Source of the DNA: Peptoniphilus phoceensis
Lineage (GTDB): Bacteria > Bacillota > Clostridia > Tissierellales > Peptoniphilaceae
Assembly (NCBI RefSeq): GCF_001517665.2
Contig: NZ_LN999809.1
Span: forward strand, 186,001-250,000
Length of the DNA stretch: 64,000 nucleotides
Direction: 5' to 3'
Below are positions 24,601 to 33,481 of this stretch, piece by piece. Below the pieces are notes generated by a model. The model ran no database searches. It saw only the letters and a list, made by a program, of their open reading frames with translations, and was not told the DNA's origin. The translations under genes and the position numbers were made by a program. Numbering within the stretch: position 1 is the first letter of the stretch; every line of letters begins with the position of its first letter.

Positions 24601-25900
24601 TGATGATCCTGTTTTATTCACAAAAGAAATGAAGAAGGATTATACAATTTTAATGCCACAAATGGCACCACTTCACTTTAGCATATTTGAACCAATATTA
24701 AGACAAGAAGGAATTAATATAAAAGTTCTTCACGACTCTGACAACAAGGTAGTAAACGAAGGACTAAAATATGTAAATAACGATGCTTGTTATCCATCAA
24801 TTTTCGTAGTAGGACAATTTATAGATGCAGTAAAATCTGGGGAATATGATACAGATAGATTGGCACTTTTAATGAGTCAAACTGGTGGAGCTTGCAGGGC
24901 ATCAAACTATGTTGGATTTATTAGAAAAGCTTTAAAAGATGCTGGCTATGGTCATGTTCCAGTAATTGGACTTTCCTTCCAACAAATAGAACAACATCCT
25001 GGATTTGAATTTGATAAAAGACAAATTGTAAGAATGGGAAGAAAATTAATACAGGGAATGCTCTATGCTGATTTAATTATGCGACTTACTCAAGCAACAA
25101 GACCTTACGAAGTTATAAAGGGTTCAACAAATATTTTGCGTGACAGATGGATTGACATAACAAGTTCAGAAGATTTGATTTACAACAAGAAATCTTTTAT
25201 GACTAATGTAAATCAAATGGTTAACGAATTTAATAGACTTGAAATTACAAAGGAAAAGAAACCTAAAGTTGGTATAGTAGGAGAAATTTTAGTAAAATAT
25301 CATCCAGCTGCCAATAATCACGTTGCAGATCTTCTAGAAAAAGAAGGTGCAGAAGTTGTAATTCCTGATCTAACTGATTTTATGATGTATTCCTTTAAAA
25401 ATGCCAGAGCTAAAGCAGAAAAACTTTCAAAATCAAGATTTACTGCCTTTGCTTGCGAAGTTGGAATTTCTTATATAGAATCCTATAGAAAATATGTAAG
25501 AGAAGCGCTAGAAGGAACTAGATTTATTGTTCCTGAAAAAATTGAAGAAATTATAAAATACGCGGAAAAATATGTGGACCTTGGAAATCAATATGGAGAA
25601 GGCTGGCTTTTAACTGGAGAAATGGTTGAATTAATAGAATCAGGCGTCGAAAATATTATATGTGTTCAACCTTTTGGTTGTCTTCCAAATCACATTACAG
25701 GCAAGGGTGTAATAAAGGCAATTAGATCCTCTTACGAAAAAGCAAATATTATTCCAATTGACTATGATGCATCTGCATCAGAAGTAAACCAATTCAATAG
25801 GATTAAATTAATGCTTTCCCAAGCAAAGAAAAATATGGAAGAAGGAGAAGACAAGTACAATAGAGGTTATCTAAAGAAAAAGGCAAGCTTGAAAAATTAA
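21623..25900 (+). CDS. Giant acyl-CoA dehydratase activase-like protein (double BadF domain plus HgdB-like regions)
   Basis: A 1425-residue fusion. It carries two ASKHA ATPase domains of the BcrA/BadF/HgdC type: GLDVGSTTVKLVI near the N terminus with CAGGTGAFID, and GIDSGSTTSKLVAI around residue 322 with CSAGCGSFLETFA. Then come a Cys-rich segment (NCRQCTNNC), a DUF2229-like region (SETACYPAKISHGH) and a C-terminal region related to 2-hydroxyacyl-CoA dehydratase beta subunits (NDACYPSIFVVGQF, SQTGGACRASNY, QPFGCLPNHITGKG). Activases use ATP to push an electron onto a dehydratase; this fused, widely distributed relative probably couples ATP to a low-potential Fe-S (double-cubane type) reduction, but its substrate is unknown. 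GTG 21617 rejected (3 nt from SD); ATG 21623 has 9-nt spacing. Confidence 0.85.
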   Translation: MLIHMGLDVGSTTVKLVILDEKLNILYKTYRRHFSDVRKTVKDVINEVYPQFKYDTVTVNVTGSGGLSVHEFLGIDFVQEVVAGREAISCFIPKTDVAIELGGEDSKITYLRGSVEQRMNSICAGGTGAFIDQMASLLQTDASGLNEMAKDYKKLYPIASRCGVFAKTDVQALINQGASKADIAISVFQSVVNQTISNLACGRPIRGNVAFLGGPLHFLPMLKERFVETLDLDEDEIIVPENSQIFVALGAALSSFDSKTMSFVDLYNKVNNSADITIKESDVMPALFTSDKEVREFRERHKTKSLKKIDLKSYEGPIYLGIDSGSTTSKLVAISDNNELLYTFYGSNKGNPLDIAIENLKEIYREKNDKAYFAACGTTGYGEEFLKAALNLDFGEVETIAHFTAARYFDPDVDFILDIGGQDMKSMKIRDGVIESILLNEACSAGCGSFLETFAHSVNMSAEEFSIEATKSREPVDLGSRCTVFMNSNVKQAQKEGASVPDISAGLAYSVIRNAIQKVIKVRDPKDLGQHIVVQGGTFLSDAVLRAFENLTGVEVTRPEIAGLMGALGMALISKEKSTGKSKIISEEELEKFEYKSISTNCRQCTNNCALSVNIFPNGKRYITGNRCEKGAGHVKNKEDELPNMFRYKYERVFDYKSLPEKEAPRGLVGIPRVLNIYENYPFWHTFLTELGYSVVLSSKSSREIYEKGIETITSETACYPAKISHGHIEDLIEKGIKFIFYPAVFYEERQFKNADNTLNCPVVAGYSEVIKNNVDDIIDGKVKFMNPFISFDDRKKLEKRLADVFEFIPKNEVKKAVRAAYEEQDRYRLDVLNEGNRILEEVNRKNQRAIVLSGRPYHIDPEINHGIPELITSLGLAVISEDGIARNVEIDSRLRVLDQWNYHSRLYRAAKFVGEHENLELVQLNSFGCGIDAVTTDQVQHILESYNKIYTALKIDEVSNLGAVKIRIRSLIEAAEKRDFEKIDAELEGLIDDDPVLFTKEMKKDYTILMPQMAPLHFSIFEPILRQEGINIKVLHDSDNKVVNEGLKYVNNDACYPSIFVVGQFIDAVKSGEYDTDRLALLMSQTGGACRASNYVGFIRKALKDAGYGHVPVIGLSFQQIEQHPGFEFDKRQIVRMGRKLIQGMLYADLIMRLTQATRPYEVIKGSTNILRDRWIDITSSEDLIYNKKSFMTNVNQMVNEFNRLEITKEKKPKVGIVGEILVKYHPAANNHVADLLEKEGAEVVIPDLTDFMMYSFKNARAKAEKLSKSRFTAFACEVGISYIESYRKYVREALEGTRFIVPEKIEEIIKYAEKYVDLGNQYGEGWLLTGEMVELIESGVENIICVQPFGCLPNHITGKGVIKAIRSSYEKANIIPIDYDASASEVNQFNRIKLMLSQAKKNMEEGEDKYNRGYLKKKASLKN

Positions 25901-25928
25901 AAATAAATTTTATAGATTATATAAAAGT

Positions 25929-25959
25929 AAAACCCCTCAGATTAATTTGAGGGGTTTTT
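25929..25959 (+). terminator. Terminator of the activase-like gene
   Basis: AAACCCCTCA and TGAGGGGTTT pair around GATTAATT and run into T5. Confidence 0.93.
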
Positions 25960-25990
25960 GCTATTGATTTTAAATTTATTAAATTATAAA

Positions 25991-26938
25991 TTAAATTCTG
26001 TTAAAGATATTTTTTAAGGTTTGATCTTGTAATAAATTATTTTTTGAATCTTGTTTTTGCAACTGGTCTTTATAAACATCTATATCTTTTTGTGCCTTGT
26101 AATCTTCGCCCTTTAGTGCAGCATTAAAGGAATCTGTAGCTTCTTGCATTTTAACTTGAAAATCTGTTAGTTCTCTTATAAACACTTTTGCTGATTCTTC
26201 ATTTTCTGACATAATAGAATTTTTTAAGCCTGGTAAAATTTCTAGAGCTTTTTCACTTGCTCTTAGAGTATATTCATGAGATTCCTTAAATTTGTCTGGT
26301 ACATTAAGGGATTTAATTCTACTAACAATATTTGTAATTTCAGAATTTGCATTTTCGTAGGCAGAATTTAATTCATCACTACTTAAATTTGCAGCATTGT
26401 CGAAGAAACTTAATTTTAATTTTCCAATTGATTTATTTAAATCACTTTGTAGTGATTTAATTTCTTTTACATAATTTTCTTCATCAGCTGATAAATTTAA
26501 AGAAAGTGATGAAGAATTTTTGTCATTTATAATGACTTTAAAGTTTTCCTTGTCCCACTTAACCTCAGCCTTTAGATTTTCAGCAACAAATCTTAGGGGA
26601 ACGAAAGTACGATCTTTTTTTATTGATGCAGGGGAATCAAGTTTCACCTCTTTGCCATTAACTAGAGCATTTTTAGAATCAACTTTAAGAAGAATTTCAG
26701 TATCCTTTCCCTTAACTCCAACTTCTCTTTTGTCATTATCCCAAGTTACTTTGTATCCAAGAGTTTCAGAAATAAATCTTATGGGAACCATGGTCCTTTC
26801 ATTTTGAATATAGGGTGCAACGTCTGATTTTACAATTTTTCCATTGTACTCAATAAGAGGACTTCTGCCTGCAAAAACATTTGAAGTCACAAAAATCATA
26901 AGTACAAGAGAAAATAAAATAGATTTAAATTTTTTCAT
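25991..26938 (-). CDS. Exported protein with copper-amine-oxidase-like stalk domain
   Basis: A 315-residue extracellular protein with signal peptide (cut probably after VFA at about residue 23). The N-terminal half is a Cu_amine_oxidN1-type domain, a common cell-surface module of Gram-positive anaerobes, with two repeats (ERTMVPIRFISETLGYKVTW and DRTFVPLRFVAENLKAEVKW). The C-terminal half (about 140-315) is helical and probably coiled coil. No catalytic motif; likely an envelope structural or binding role. ATG 26938 is preferred to ATG 26944 because the SD GGAGG is 9 nt rather than 3 nt away. Downstream of the lipoprotein gene at 26953, same strand, 14-nt gap. Confidence 0.82.
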   Translation of the reverse strand: MKKFKSILFSLVLMIFVTSNVFAGRSPLIEYNGKIVKSDVAPYIQNERTMVPIRFISETLGYKVTWDNDKREVGVKGKDTEILLKVDSKNALVNGKEVKLDSPASIKKDRTFVPLRFVAENLKAEVKWDKENFKVIINDKNSSSLSLNLSADEENYVKEIKSLQSDLNKSIGKLKLSFFDNAANLSSDELNSAYENANSEITNIVSRIKSLNVPDKFKESHEYTLRASEKALEILPGLKNSIMSENEESAKVFIRELTDFQVKMQEATDSFNAALKGEDYKAQKDIDVYKDQLQKQDSKNNLLQDQTLKNIFNRI

Positions 26939-26952
26939 TCTCATCTTCCTCC

Positions 26953-27441
26953 TTATTTACTCTTTAATGATGAAGTGTAAGAGTTTGGATCAAATTGTTT
27001 TTCAATATAAATTAAGTTTGAGTCCTTGTCTCCCTGAAGCTCAATAAAAGAGCCATCTCTTGTAGTAGGAGAAACTTCTCCATTTTCATCATCTCTGTAG
27101 AAAATTAAATATTCCTTGTTAGGGCTTAGGTTCTTTGGAACATCTACTTCAATTTGAGATAGGTCTCCCTTATAATCCTTTAAGAAGGAAATAGACATAC
27201 CTTCAGCAGTAGATGTTGAAATTCTAATTCTTGAAATATAATCAGAGTTTTTGATTAGTTCGTTAACAGCTTCCTTGTCAAAATTTGAAGTTGCAACTTG
27301 TTCCTCATCAGTTTTTTTAGCAGTAGTTTCTGATGAAACTTGCTTGTCATTTGTCTTTGTATCGACCTTATCTTTTTTGCCACAAGCAGAAAGACTTAGG
27401 CTTAGAAGCAATGACATTGAAATAATAAAAATCTTTTTCAT
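26953..27441 (-). CDS. Lipoprotein of unknown function
   Basis: A 162-residue lipoprotein: signal helix, lipobox SLSAC with Cys20, a Lys/Thr/Ser/Glu-rich linker (about 21-52) and a globular domain of about 110 residues (YISRIRISTSTAEGMSISFLKDYKGDLSQIEVDVP). I do not recognise the family. Good SD (GGAGG, 5 nt from the ATG). It is the first gene of a two-gene unit with the stalk-domain protein, divergent from cca. Confidence 0.75.
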   Translation of the reverse strand: MKKIFIISMSLLLSLSLSACGKKDKVDTKTNDKQVSSETTAKKTDEEQVATSNFDKEAVNELIKNSDYISRIRISTSTAEGMSISFLKDYKGDLSQIEVDVPKNLSPNKEYLIFYRDDENGEVSPTTRDGSFIELQGDKDSNLIYIEKQFDPNSYTSSLKSK

Positions 27442-27496
27442 ACTATACCTCCAATTTTAGTTCATTATATCACAAGAGAGCTAAGTAATTATATAA

Positions 27497-27525
27497 TTTT
27501 AAATTAAGTATAAGAATGATATAAT
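27497..27525 (+). promoter_or_regulatory. Promoter of the cca-glmM operon
   Basis: TATAAT at 27520-27525 with an extended TG (TGaTATAAT); the -35 (TTTTAA at 27497) is weak. Starts about 7-10 nt before the SD GGGTGA. Confidence 0.5.
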
Positions 27526-27540
27526 AAAAAGGGTGATAAA

Positions 27541-28866
27541 ATGCCAAAAGATGTCCTATTTATTTTAAATAAATTATTAGAAAATGGATTTGAAGCTTAT
27601 ATAGTTGGTGGTTGTGTAAGAGATAAATTGCTTTCCATTAAGCCTCATGATTATGATATAACAACTTCAGCTAAACCAAAGGAGATAAAAGAAGTATTTA
27701 GTGACTGCAAAACTATTTTAGTTGGAGAAGAATTTGGCACTGTTGGCATTTTGCTAAATAAAGTACTATATGAAATAACTACTTTTAGAATTGATGGAAA
27801 TTACATTAACAACAGAAAACCGGAAAAAGTAATTTTTTCAGATAATCTAAAAGAAGATCTTAAAAGACGAGATTTTACTATTAATGCTATGGCTATGGAC
27901 ATTGATGGAAAACTTTATGACCCTTTTGATGGAAAAAAAGATCTTCAAGAAAAAATAATTAGGGCAGTTGGAGATCCAAATGAAAGGATCAAAGAGGACG
28001 CTCTTCGCATGATGAGGGCAATAAGATTTGCTGGAAGATTTAATTTTTATATAGAAGAAAATCTTTTTGACGCAATAGGTCTAAATGCACATCTACTGAA
28101 AAAAATTGCTCCAGAAAGAATATTTGATGAATTTTCAAAAATGATCACTAGTGAAAAGCCATCTTATTATTTACTTTTATTAGAAGAAAGTGGAATATTA
28201 GATGTTATTTTTCCTGAATTAAAAAGAACTGTGGGATTTGCACAATTCTCTCCCTATCATGACAAAACTCTTTTTGACCACCTTATATGTGTAATGGATT
28301 ATGTAAGACCTGATTTAAGTCTTAGACTTGCAGCACTTTTTCATGATATTTCAAAGGTAGATACTCTTTCTATTGGAGAAGATGGAAGAGGACACTTCTA
28401 TGGTCATGAAATTCTTGGGGCAGAACTTGTGGAAGAGATTTTGAAAAAATATAGACTTCCAAATAAAACCATAGAAAAAGTTAAAATTTTAATTTTAGAC
28501 CACATGAAGGTTCATTCTGAAATGTCTGATAAGGCTCTAAGAAGGCAAATAAAAAGAGTGGGCAGAGAAAATGTCCTTGACCTTTATGATTTACTTATAG
28601 CTGACTGCAAAGCCACAAGAATAGATAGAGATGCAAGCTTTATTATAAATAGGAAAAATAGGGTAAAAGAATTATTAGATGAAAAAGAGATGAAAACTGA
28701 AAAGTTTTTAGAAATAAATGGAAATGATATTAAGTCCTTGGGTTTTTCTGAGGGAAAAATAATTGGAGAAATTTTAAGAGAACTTGAAAGTTTGGTTTTA
28801 GAAGATCCAGAAAAGAATAATAGGGCTTATTTAATAGAATATATTGAAAAAAATTACAGGAGATAA
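27541..28866 (+). CDS. cca: CCA-adding tRNA nucleotidyltransferase, HD-domain type
   Basis: Adds or repairs the 3' CCA of tRNA. The class II nucleotidyltransferase head shows VGGCVRD and DYDITTSA, then RRDFTINAMA and the template motif EDALRMMRAIRFAGR. The C-terminal part holds an HD domain (LFDHLICVMDY, RLAALFHDISK, LILDHMKVHS). 441 residues, normal. All three tRNAs in this window already encode CCA, so repair is the likely main job for those. First gene of an operon, 2 nt before glmM. Confidence 0.93.
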   Translation: MPKDVLFILNKLLENGFEAYIVGGCVRDKLLSIKPHDYDITTSAKPKEIKEVFSDCKTILVGEEFGTVGILLNKVLYEITTFRIDGNYINNRKPEKVIFSDNLKEDLKRRDFTINAMAMDIDGKLYDPFDGKKDLQEKIIRAVGDPNERIKEDALRMMRAIRFAGRFNFYIEENLFDAIGLNAHLLKKIAPERIFDEFSKMITSEKPSYYLLLLEESGILDVIFPELKRTVGFAQFSPYHDKTLFDHLICVMDYVRPDLSLRLAALFHDISKVDTLSIGEDGRGHFYGHEILGAELVEEILKKYRLPNKTIEKVKILILDHMKVHSEMSDKALRRQIKRVGRENVLDLYDLLIADCKATRIDRDASFIINRKNRVKELLDEKEMKTEKFLEINGNDIKSLGFSEGKIIGEILRELESLVLEDPEKNNRAYLIEYIEKNYRR

Positions 28867-28868
28867 AA

Positions 28869-30212
28869 ATGACAAGATTATTTGGAACAGATGGAGTTCG
28901 TGGAATTGCAAATAAAAAACTTACTCCAAAACTTTGTTATGATATAGGAAGAGCGGCTGCTTTTGTGCTTGCAAAGGGAAAAAAAGGAAAAGTTTTAGTT
29001 GGAAGAGATACTAGACTTTCTGGGGATTTAGTCGAATCTTCCCTTGTTGCAGGATTTATGAGTATTGGTCTTGATGTCGACATTGCAGGAGTTATTCCAA
29101 CACCAGGTGTTGCTTATCTAACAAGAACAGGAGATTACTTATGTGGTGTTTCCATATCAGCTTCTCACAATCCTTTTGAACACAATGGCATCAAGTTTTT
29201 TTCAAGCAAAGGATTAAAGCTTGATGATAAAATTGAAGATGAAATAGAAGAAAAAATTTTATCAAATACAAAAATTTATAAGGATGTAAGTGGAGATGAA
29301 ATTGGAAGATTAAATAGGTCCAATGAATTTACAAAAAAATATGTAGATTATCTAAAGAACTTAGTTGATCTTGATTTTTCTGAATTTGAAGTTGCTGTGG
29401 ATGCAGGGAATGGTGCACAATCTTTTATAGCAGAAGAAGTTTTAAAGTCCTACGGTGCCAAGGTTAAAATTATAAACAATGAACCAAATGGAATGAACAT
29501 AAATGATTCTTGCGGTTCTACTAATCCAGAACTAATAGAAGAATTAGTAAAAAAAGAAGGATCAGATATTGGCATGAGCTTTGATGGAGATGCTGATAGG
29601 ATAATTGCTGTTGATGAAGAGGGAAATATAGTTGACGGTGACCACATTTTAGCAATTGCTGCCACATATCTAAAAGAAAATGGAAAACTTAAAAATAATG
29701 CTGCAGTTGGAACAATTATGTCCAACATGGGTCTTAAAAAATATCTTGAAAAAATTGATGTAGATTTTATTGAAACGAAGGTTGGAGATAGATATATTTT
29801 AGAAAAAATGTTGAGCGATGATTATATAATTGGAGCTGAGCAATCAGGTCATGTGATTTTCCTTGATTACAATACAACAGGGGATGGACTTGCAACAGGC
29901 ATTCACCTTCTAGAAATTATGAAAAAATCTGGAAAAAAATTATCTGAACTAAATAAACTTATGAAAGATTATCCACAAGTCCTTAAAAATGCAAAGGTTC
30001 GTGAAGATTTAAAAAATAAATATGAAGATTTTAAAGAAATCATGGATGCAATTAAGGCTGTAGAAGAAAATTATAATGGAAGTGGAAGGGTTGTAATTAG
30101 ACCATCAGGTACAGAAGCCCTTGTGCGTGTCATGATCGAAGGAGAAGACCAAGATAAACTGTCTCAAGATGCTGACAAATTAGTAAAACTTATAGAAGAT
30201 AAATTGAATTAG
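28869..30212 (+). CDS. glmM: Phosphoglucosamine mutase GlmM
   Basis: Converts glucosamine-6-phosphate to glucosamine-1-phosphate for UDP-GlcNAc and peptidoglycan synthesis. All signatures of the alpha-D-phosphohexomutase family are present: FGTDGVRG (5-12), active-site ISASHNP with phosphoserine Ser99, the metal loop DGDADR, and C-terminal RPSGTEALVRVMIE. 447 residues. In many Firmicutes glmM follows cdaA-cdaR; here it sits in cca-glmM-degV-xpaC-telA and cdaA-cdaR lie 6 kb downstream. Confidence 0.97.
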   Translation: MTRLFGTDGVRGIANKKLTPKLCYDIGRAAAFVLAKGKKGKVLVGRDTRLSGDLVESSLVAGFMSIGLDVDIAGVIPTPGVAYLTRTGDYLCGVSISASHNPFEHNGIKFFSSKGLKLDDKIEDEIEEKILSNTKIYKDVSGDEIGRLNRSNEFTKKYVDYLKNLVDLDFSEFEVAVDAGNGAQSFIAEEVLKSYGAKVKIINNEPNGMNINDSCGSTNPELIEELVKKEGSDIGMSFDGDADRIIAVDEEGNIVDGDHILAIAATYLKENGKLKNNAAVGTIMSNMGLKKYLEKIDVDFIETKVGDRYILEKMLSDDYIIGAEQSGHVIFLDYNTTGDGLATGIHLLEIMKKSGKKLSELNKLMKDYPQVLKNAKVREDLKNKYEDFKEIMDAIKAVEENYNGSGRVVIRPSGTEALVRVMIEGEDQDKLSQDADKLVKLIEDKLN

Positions 30213-30221
30213 GAGCATGTA

Positions 30222-31055
30222 ATGTACAAGATTATATCAGACACAAGTTGTGATTTAACAAAAGAGGAAATAAAAGATTTGGGGATTGAATATGTTCCTT
30301 TTAAAATCTCCATTGATGGCAAAGATTATACCGACAATGAAAATTTAAATATAGATGAATTTTTAAAAGCCATGGAAAAAACTGAAAATGCAATTAAAAC
30401 AGCTTGTCCAGCACCTTATGACTTTTTAAAAGTTATAGAAGAAAATAAGGACAAGGATATTTATATTTTGACAATATCTTCAAAACTTTCTGGTTCTTAC
30501 AATTCTGCAAAAGTTGCTGAAGCTGAAGCGAAAGAAAAGTTTAAGGGAATTAAGATTCACGTAATAGATTCAAAAGCAGCATCTGCTGGTACAACAAGAA
30601 TAGCCTTAAAACTTCTTGATTTAGTAAAAGAAAAGGAATTTGATGAAGTTGTAAAAGAAATAGAAAAGGAAACAAATCTTGAAACAACTATGTTTGTCCT
30701 TGAATCTATGAAAAATCTTATTAAAAATGGAAGAATCAAAAAAACAGCAGGTTTAATTGCCAATGTATTAAATATTAGACCAGTTATGATTTCAAATGAT
30801 GGAGAAATTGAGTTATTTGAAATAAACCGTGGAATGAAAAAATCTCTTGATAAAATGATAAAGGCGATAGAAAATAAGTGTAAAATTGATAGGCCAGATC
30901 TTATTACTATTTCCTATGTTGCCAACAAGGAAAGAGCAGAAAAGTTAAAAGAAAAAATAGAAAAGCTCTACCAAGGTGTAAAGGTTCATGTTAGGCACAC
31001 CAATGGTTTATCCTCTGGGTATGCAGATATAGGAGGAATTGTAATAGCTTTTTGA
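30222..31055 (+). CDS. DegV family protein (fatty-acid-binding, FakB-like)
   Basis: A 277-residue DegV protein. The family binds a fatty acid and in several Firmicutes presents it to the kinase FakA. Recognisable are the N-terminal KIISDTSCDL, ILTISSKLSGSYNSA, and the C-terminal GLSSGYADIGGIVIAF loop region. A probable FakA is encoded at 56986. SD GGAG, 8 nt after the glmM stop region; same operon. Confidence 0.9.
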   Translation: MYKIISDTSCDLTKEEIKDLGIEYVPFKISIDGKDYTDNENLNIDEFLKAMEKTENAIKTACPAPYDFLKVIEENKDKDIYILTISSKLSGSYNSAKVAEAEAKEKFKGIKIHVIDSKAASAGTTRIALKLLDLVKEKEFDEVVKEIEKETNLETTMFVLESMKNLIKNGRIKKTAGLIANVLNIRPVMISNDGEIELFEINRGMKKSLDKMIKAIENKCKIDRPDLITISYVANKERAEKLKEKIEKLYQGVKVHVRHTNGLSSGYADIGGIVIAF

Positions 31056-31063
31056 GGTGAAAG

Positions 31064-32185
31064 ATGAATAAGAGAGATAGAAGAGATAATTTTCAAGATC
31101 AAATTAATTATGCCTTTAAAAATGAAAATTTTAAGGAAATCGGAGAAATAATTGGAGAAGGAATAGACACAGCTATTGATGTTACAAAAAGATCTATCAC
31201 TAGTTTTGTAAATAAAAACAAGAGAAAATTACCTTATAGTATTCAAAATGATGACAGAATAATAAATCAAAATCCAAAGACTGTAAACAGGGTCAAGACT
31301 TGGGGATTTGTTGCAAAAGTTTCAATTGTGGGTCATCTTTTTGCTTTGTTTGGTTTTCTAATGGATATGTTTGATACTTATGGATCAATAAGAGAAGATT
31401 TGCCAGCCTTAGTTTTTTGGGTTATTCCTGCCCTTGTTATTTCTTTTTATGCAAATTATAGAATAAAAAAAACCAAAGACCAAATTATTAGATTTAGAAA
31501 ATACAATCGTGAAATTGGAAATAATACAGTGATTCCAACTGCTGACCTTGCTGCCATAACAGCTAAGCCTCTTGATTTTACAATAAATGACCTTTTAAAT
31601 ATGATAGAGAAAGATTATTACAGGCAAGCGAGAATTGTGGAAAATGGAGAACTCTTTATACTTGATTCAAAAACTTATAAACTTTATAAGGAAGAAGCTT
31701 TAAGAGATCCTAAGGAAAGAATGGAAGAACTTGAAGATAATGAAAAAAATGCCAAAGTCGAAGATTTGCTTTTAAGGGCAAAATCTTATGTCACTGAGTT
31801 GACAAAAATTGAAAGTCAAATTTCTACTCCAATGGATGAAAAAATTAGAGAACTCTTAAAAATAATAAGTAAAATTTTTGAACTTTTAAGAGAAAATCCA
31901 TCAACAGCAGATGATTTAAGTAAAGCAATAAATTATTATTTGCCAATTACTGTGAAACTTTCTAAATCCTACATGGAAATGAAAGAAAAGCCAACAGAAT
32001 CAGTTTCAGAATCTTTAAGTGATATTGAAAATACTATGGACATTGTTGTCCATGCCTTTATGAAAATATTAGACAATATATATCAGGAAAAGATTATGGA
32101 CTTATCAAGTGATATGAGTGTTTTAAAATCTATGTTGAAGCAAGAAGGACTTTTAGATAAAGACGAATTTAAAGTCGGGAGGTAA
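31064..32185 (+). CDS. XpaC-like protein (5-bromo-4-chloroindolyl phosphate hydrolysis family)
   Basis: A 373-residue protein: a basic N-terminal segment, two membrane helices (about 85-105 and 112-130: VSIVGHLFALFGFLMDMF, LVFWVIPALVISFYA), and a long helical cytoplasmic part. The family is annotated XpaC after Bacillus; biochemical function is not established. It is encoded directly before telA, as XpaC-like proteins often are, so the two probably act together at the envelope. SD GAGGTGA before the ATG. Confidence 0.78.
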   Translation: MNKRDRRDNFQDQINYAFKNENFKEIGEIIGEGIDTAIDVTKRSITSFVNKNKRKLPYSIQNDDRIINQNPKTVNRVKTWGFVAKVSIVGHLFALFGFLMDMFDTYGSIREDLPALVFWVIPALVISFYANYRIKKTKDQIIRFRKYNREIGNNTVIPTADLAAITAKPLDFTINDLLNMIEKDYYRQARIVENGELFILDSKTYKLYKEEALRDPKERMEELEDNEKNAKVEDLLLRAKSYVTELTKIESQISTPMDEKIRELLKIISKIFELLRENPSTADDLSKAINYYLPITVKLSKSYMEMKEKPTESVSESLSDIENTMDIVVHAFMKILDNIYQEKIMDLSSDMSVLKSMLKQEGLLDKDEFKVGR

Positions 32186-32187
32186 AA

Positions 32188-33309
32188 GTGGATAGAGAAA
32201 TCAAACTATCATTATCAGATGATTTTGATGAAATTCAAGATGAAGATAAAAGGGTTTTAAAAGAAATCACAGATGAAAATGAAGTGAAATTGAGCCCAGA
32301 AGAAGAAAGGCAAGTTGAAGAATTTGCAAAACAAATTGATATTACAAATTCAAATATTGTTCTACAATATGGAGTTGGAGCTCAAAGAAAGATTTCAAAT
32401 TTTTCTGAAAAAACACTAGAATCAGTAAAAACAAAGGACCTTGGAGAAGTGGGTGACTTACTTTCTGGAGTTGTAAACGAATTAAAGACCTTTGATTTAG
32501 ATGAAGAAGACAATAAATTGATTGGTTTTTTCAAAAAACAAGTAAACAATATGACTTCATTAAAAACAAAATATGATTCTGCAGAGAAAAATGTAAACAA
32601 TATTATAAGAACTCTTGAAGATCATCAAGTTACATTGATGAAGGACATAGCAATGTTAGATCAAATGTATGAACTAAACGAGTCCTACTACAAAGAACTC
32701 AGTATGTATATACTTGCTGGAAAGAAAAAAATTGATGAGGCGACAAATGTTGAACTGCCAAAATTGAGAGAAAAAGCAGCAGAAAGTAATCTTCCAGTAG
32801 ATGCTCAACGTGCAAATGATTATGTAAATATGATAAGCAGGTTTGAGAAAAAACTTCACGATCTAGATTTAACTAGAATGGTTTCAATTCAAATGGCACC
32901 GCAAATTAGAATGGTACAATCATCAAATACAGTTATGGTTGAGAAAATTCAGTCCACAATTGTAAATACCATTCCACTTTGGAAATCTCAAATGGTAATT
33001 GCTCTAGGTGCAAATCATTCAAAAGAAGCAGCTAAGGCAACAAAAGAAGTGACTGATCTTACAAATAAGCTCTTAAAGAAAAATGCAGAAACTTTAAAAC
33101 AAACTACTGTTGAAACTGCAAGACTTTCTGAAAGAGGAATTGTAGATATGGAAACTATAAGACACACCAATGAACAGCTTATATCTGCTTTAAATGAAGT
33201 TCGTGAAATCCAAATTGAAGGACACAGAAGACGTGAAGAAGCTTCAGCTGAACTAAGAAAGATAGAAGAAAATTTAAAATCTTCTTTAGTTGAGATTGCA
33301 AATAAATAA
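32188..33309 (+). CDS. TelA-family toxic anion resistance protein
   Basis: A 373-residue, almost wholly helical cytoplasmic protein of the TelA/KlaA family (tellurite and other toxic-anion or antimicrobial resistance; mechanism unknown). Characteristic segments: AKQIDITNSNIVLQYGVGAQRKIS, LTRMVSIQMAPQIRMVQ and ALGANHSKEAAKATKEVTDLTN. GTG start with the SD GGGAGG, 2 nt after the xpaC stop. Last gene of the cca operon. Confidence 0.9.
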   Translation: MDREIKLSLSDDFDEIQDEDKRVLKEITDENEVKLSPEEERQVEEFAKQIDITNSNIVLQYGVGAQRKISNFSEKTLESVKTKDLGEVGDLLSGVVNELKTFDLDEEDNKLIGFFKKQVNNMTSLKTKYDSAEKNVNNIIRTLEDHQVTLMKDIAMLDQMYELNESYYKELSMYILAGKKKIDEATNVELPKLREKAAESNLPVDAQRANDYVNMISRFEKKLHDLDLTRMVSIQMAPQIRMVQSSNTVMVEKIQSTIVNTIPLWKSQMVIALGANHSKEAAKATKEVTDLTNKLLKKNAETLKQTTVETARLSERGIVDMETIRHTNEQLISALNEVREIQIEGHRRREEASAELRKIEENLKSSLVEIANK

Positions 33310-33330
33310 TTATATAAAATTACGAAATTA

Positions 33331-33358
33331 AGACCGAGATTTTTCTCGGTTTTTCTTT
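33331..33358 (+). terminator. Terminator of the cca-telA operon
   Basis: ACCGAGA, loop TTTT, TCTCGGT (33333-33350) followed by TTTTTC. Confidence 0.9.
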
Positions 33359-33425
33359 TGCCAAGAATTTAAATATTTATTGTATTAATTATCAAATTTT
33401 AAATTAATCTTATAAAATTTTTGGG

Positions 33426-33461
33426 TAAAAAAATCTCCCATTAATAAAAAAATGGAAGATT
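33426..33461 (-). terminator. Terminator of xpt
   Basis: On the minus strand AATCTTCCATT / AATGGGAGATT (one mismatch; 33461-33432) is followed by a run of T. Confidence 0.75.
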
Positions 33462-33481
33462 ATGTGAAATTTATATAATTT

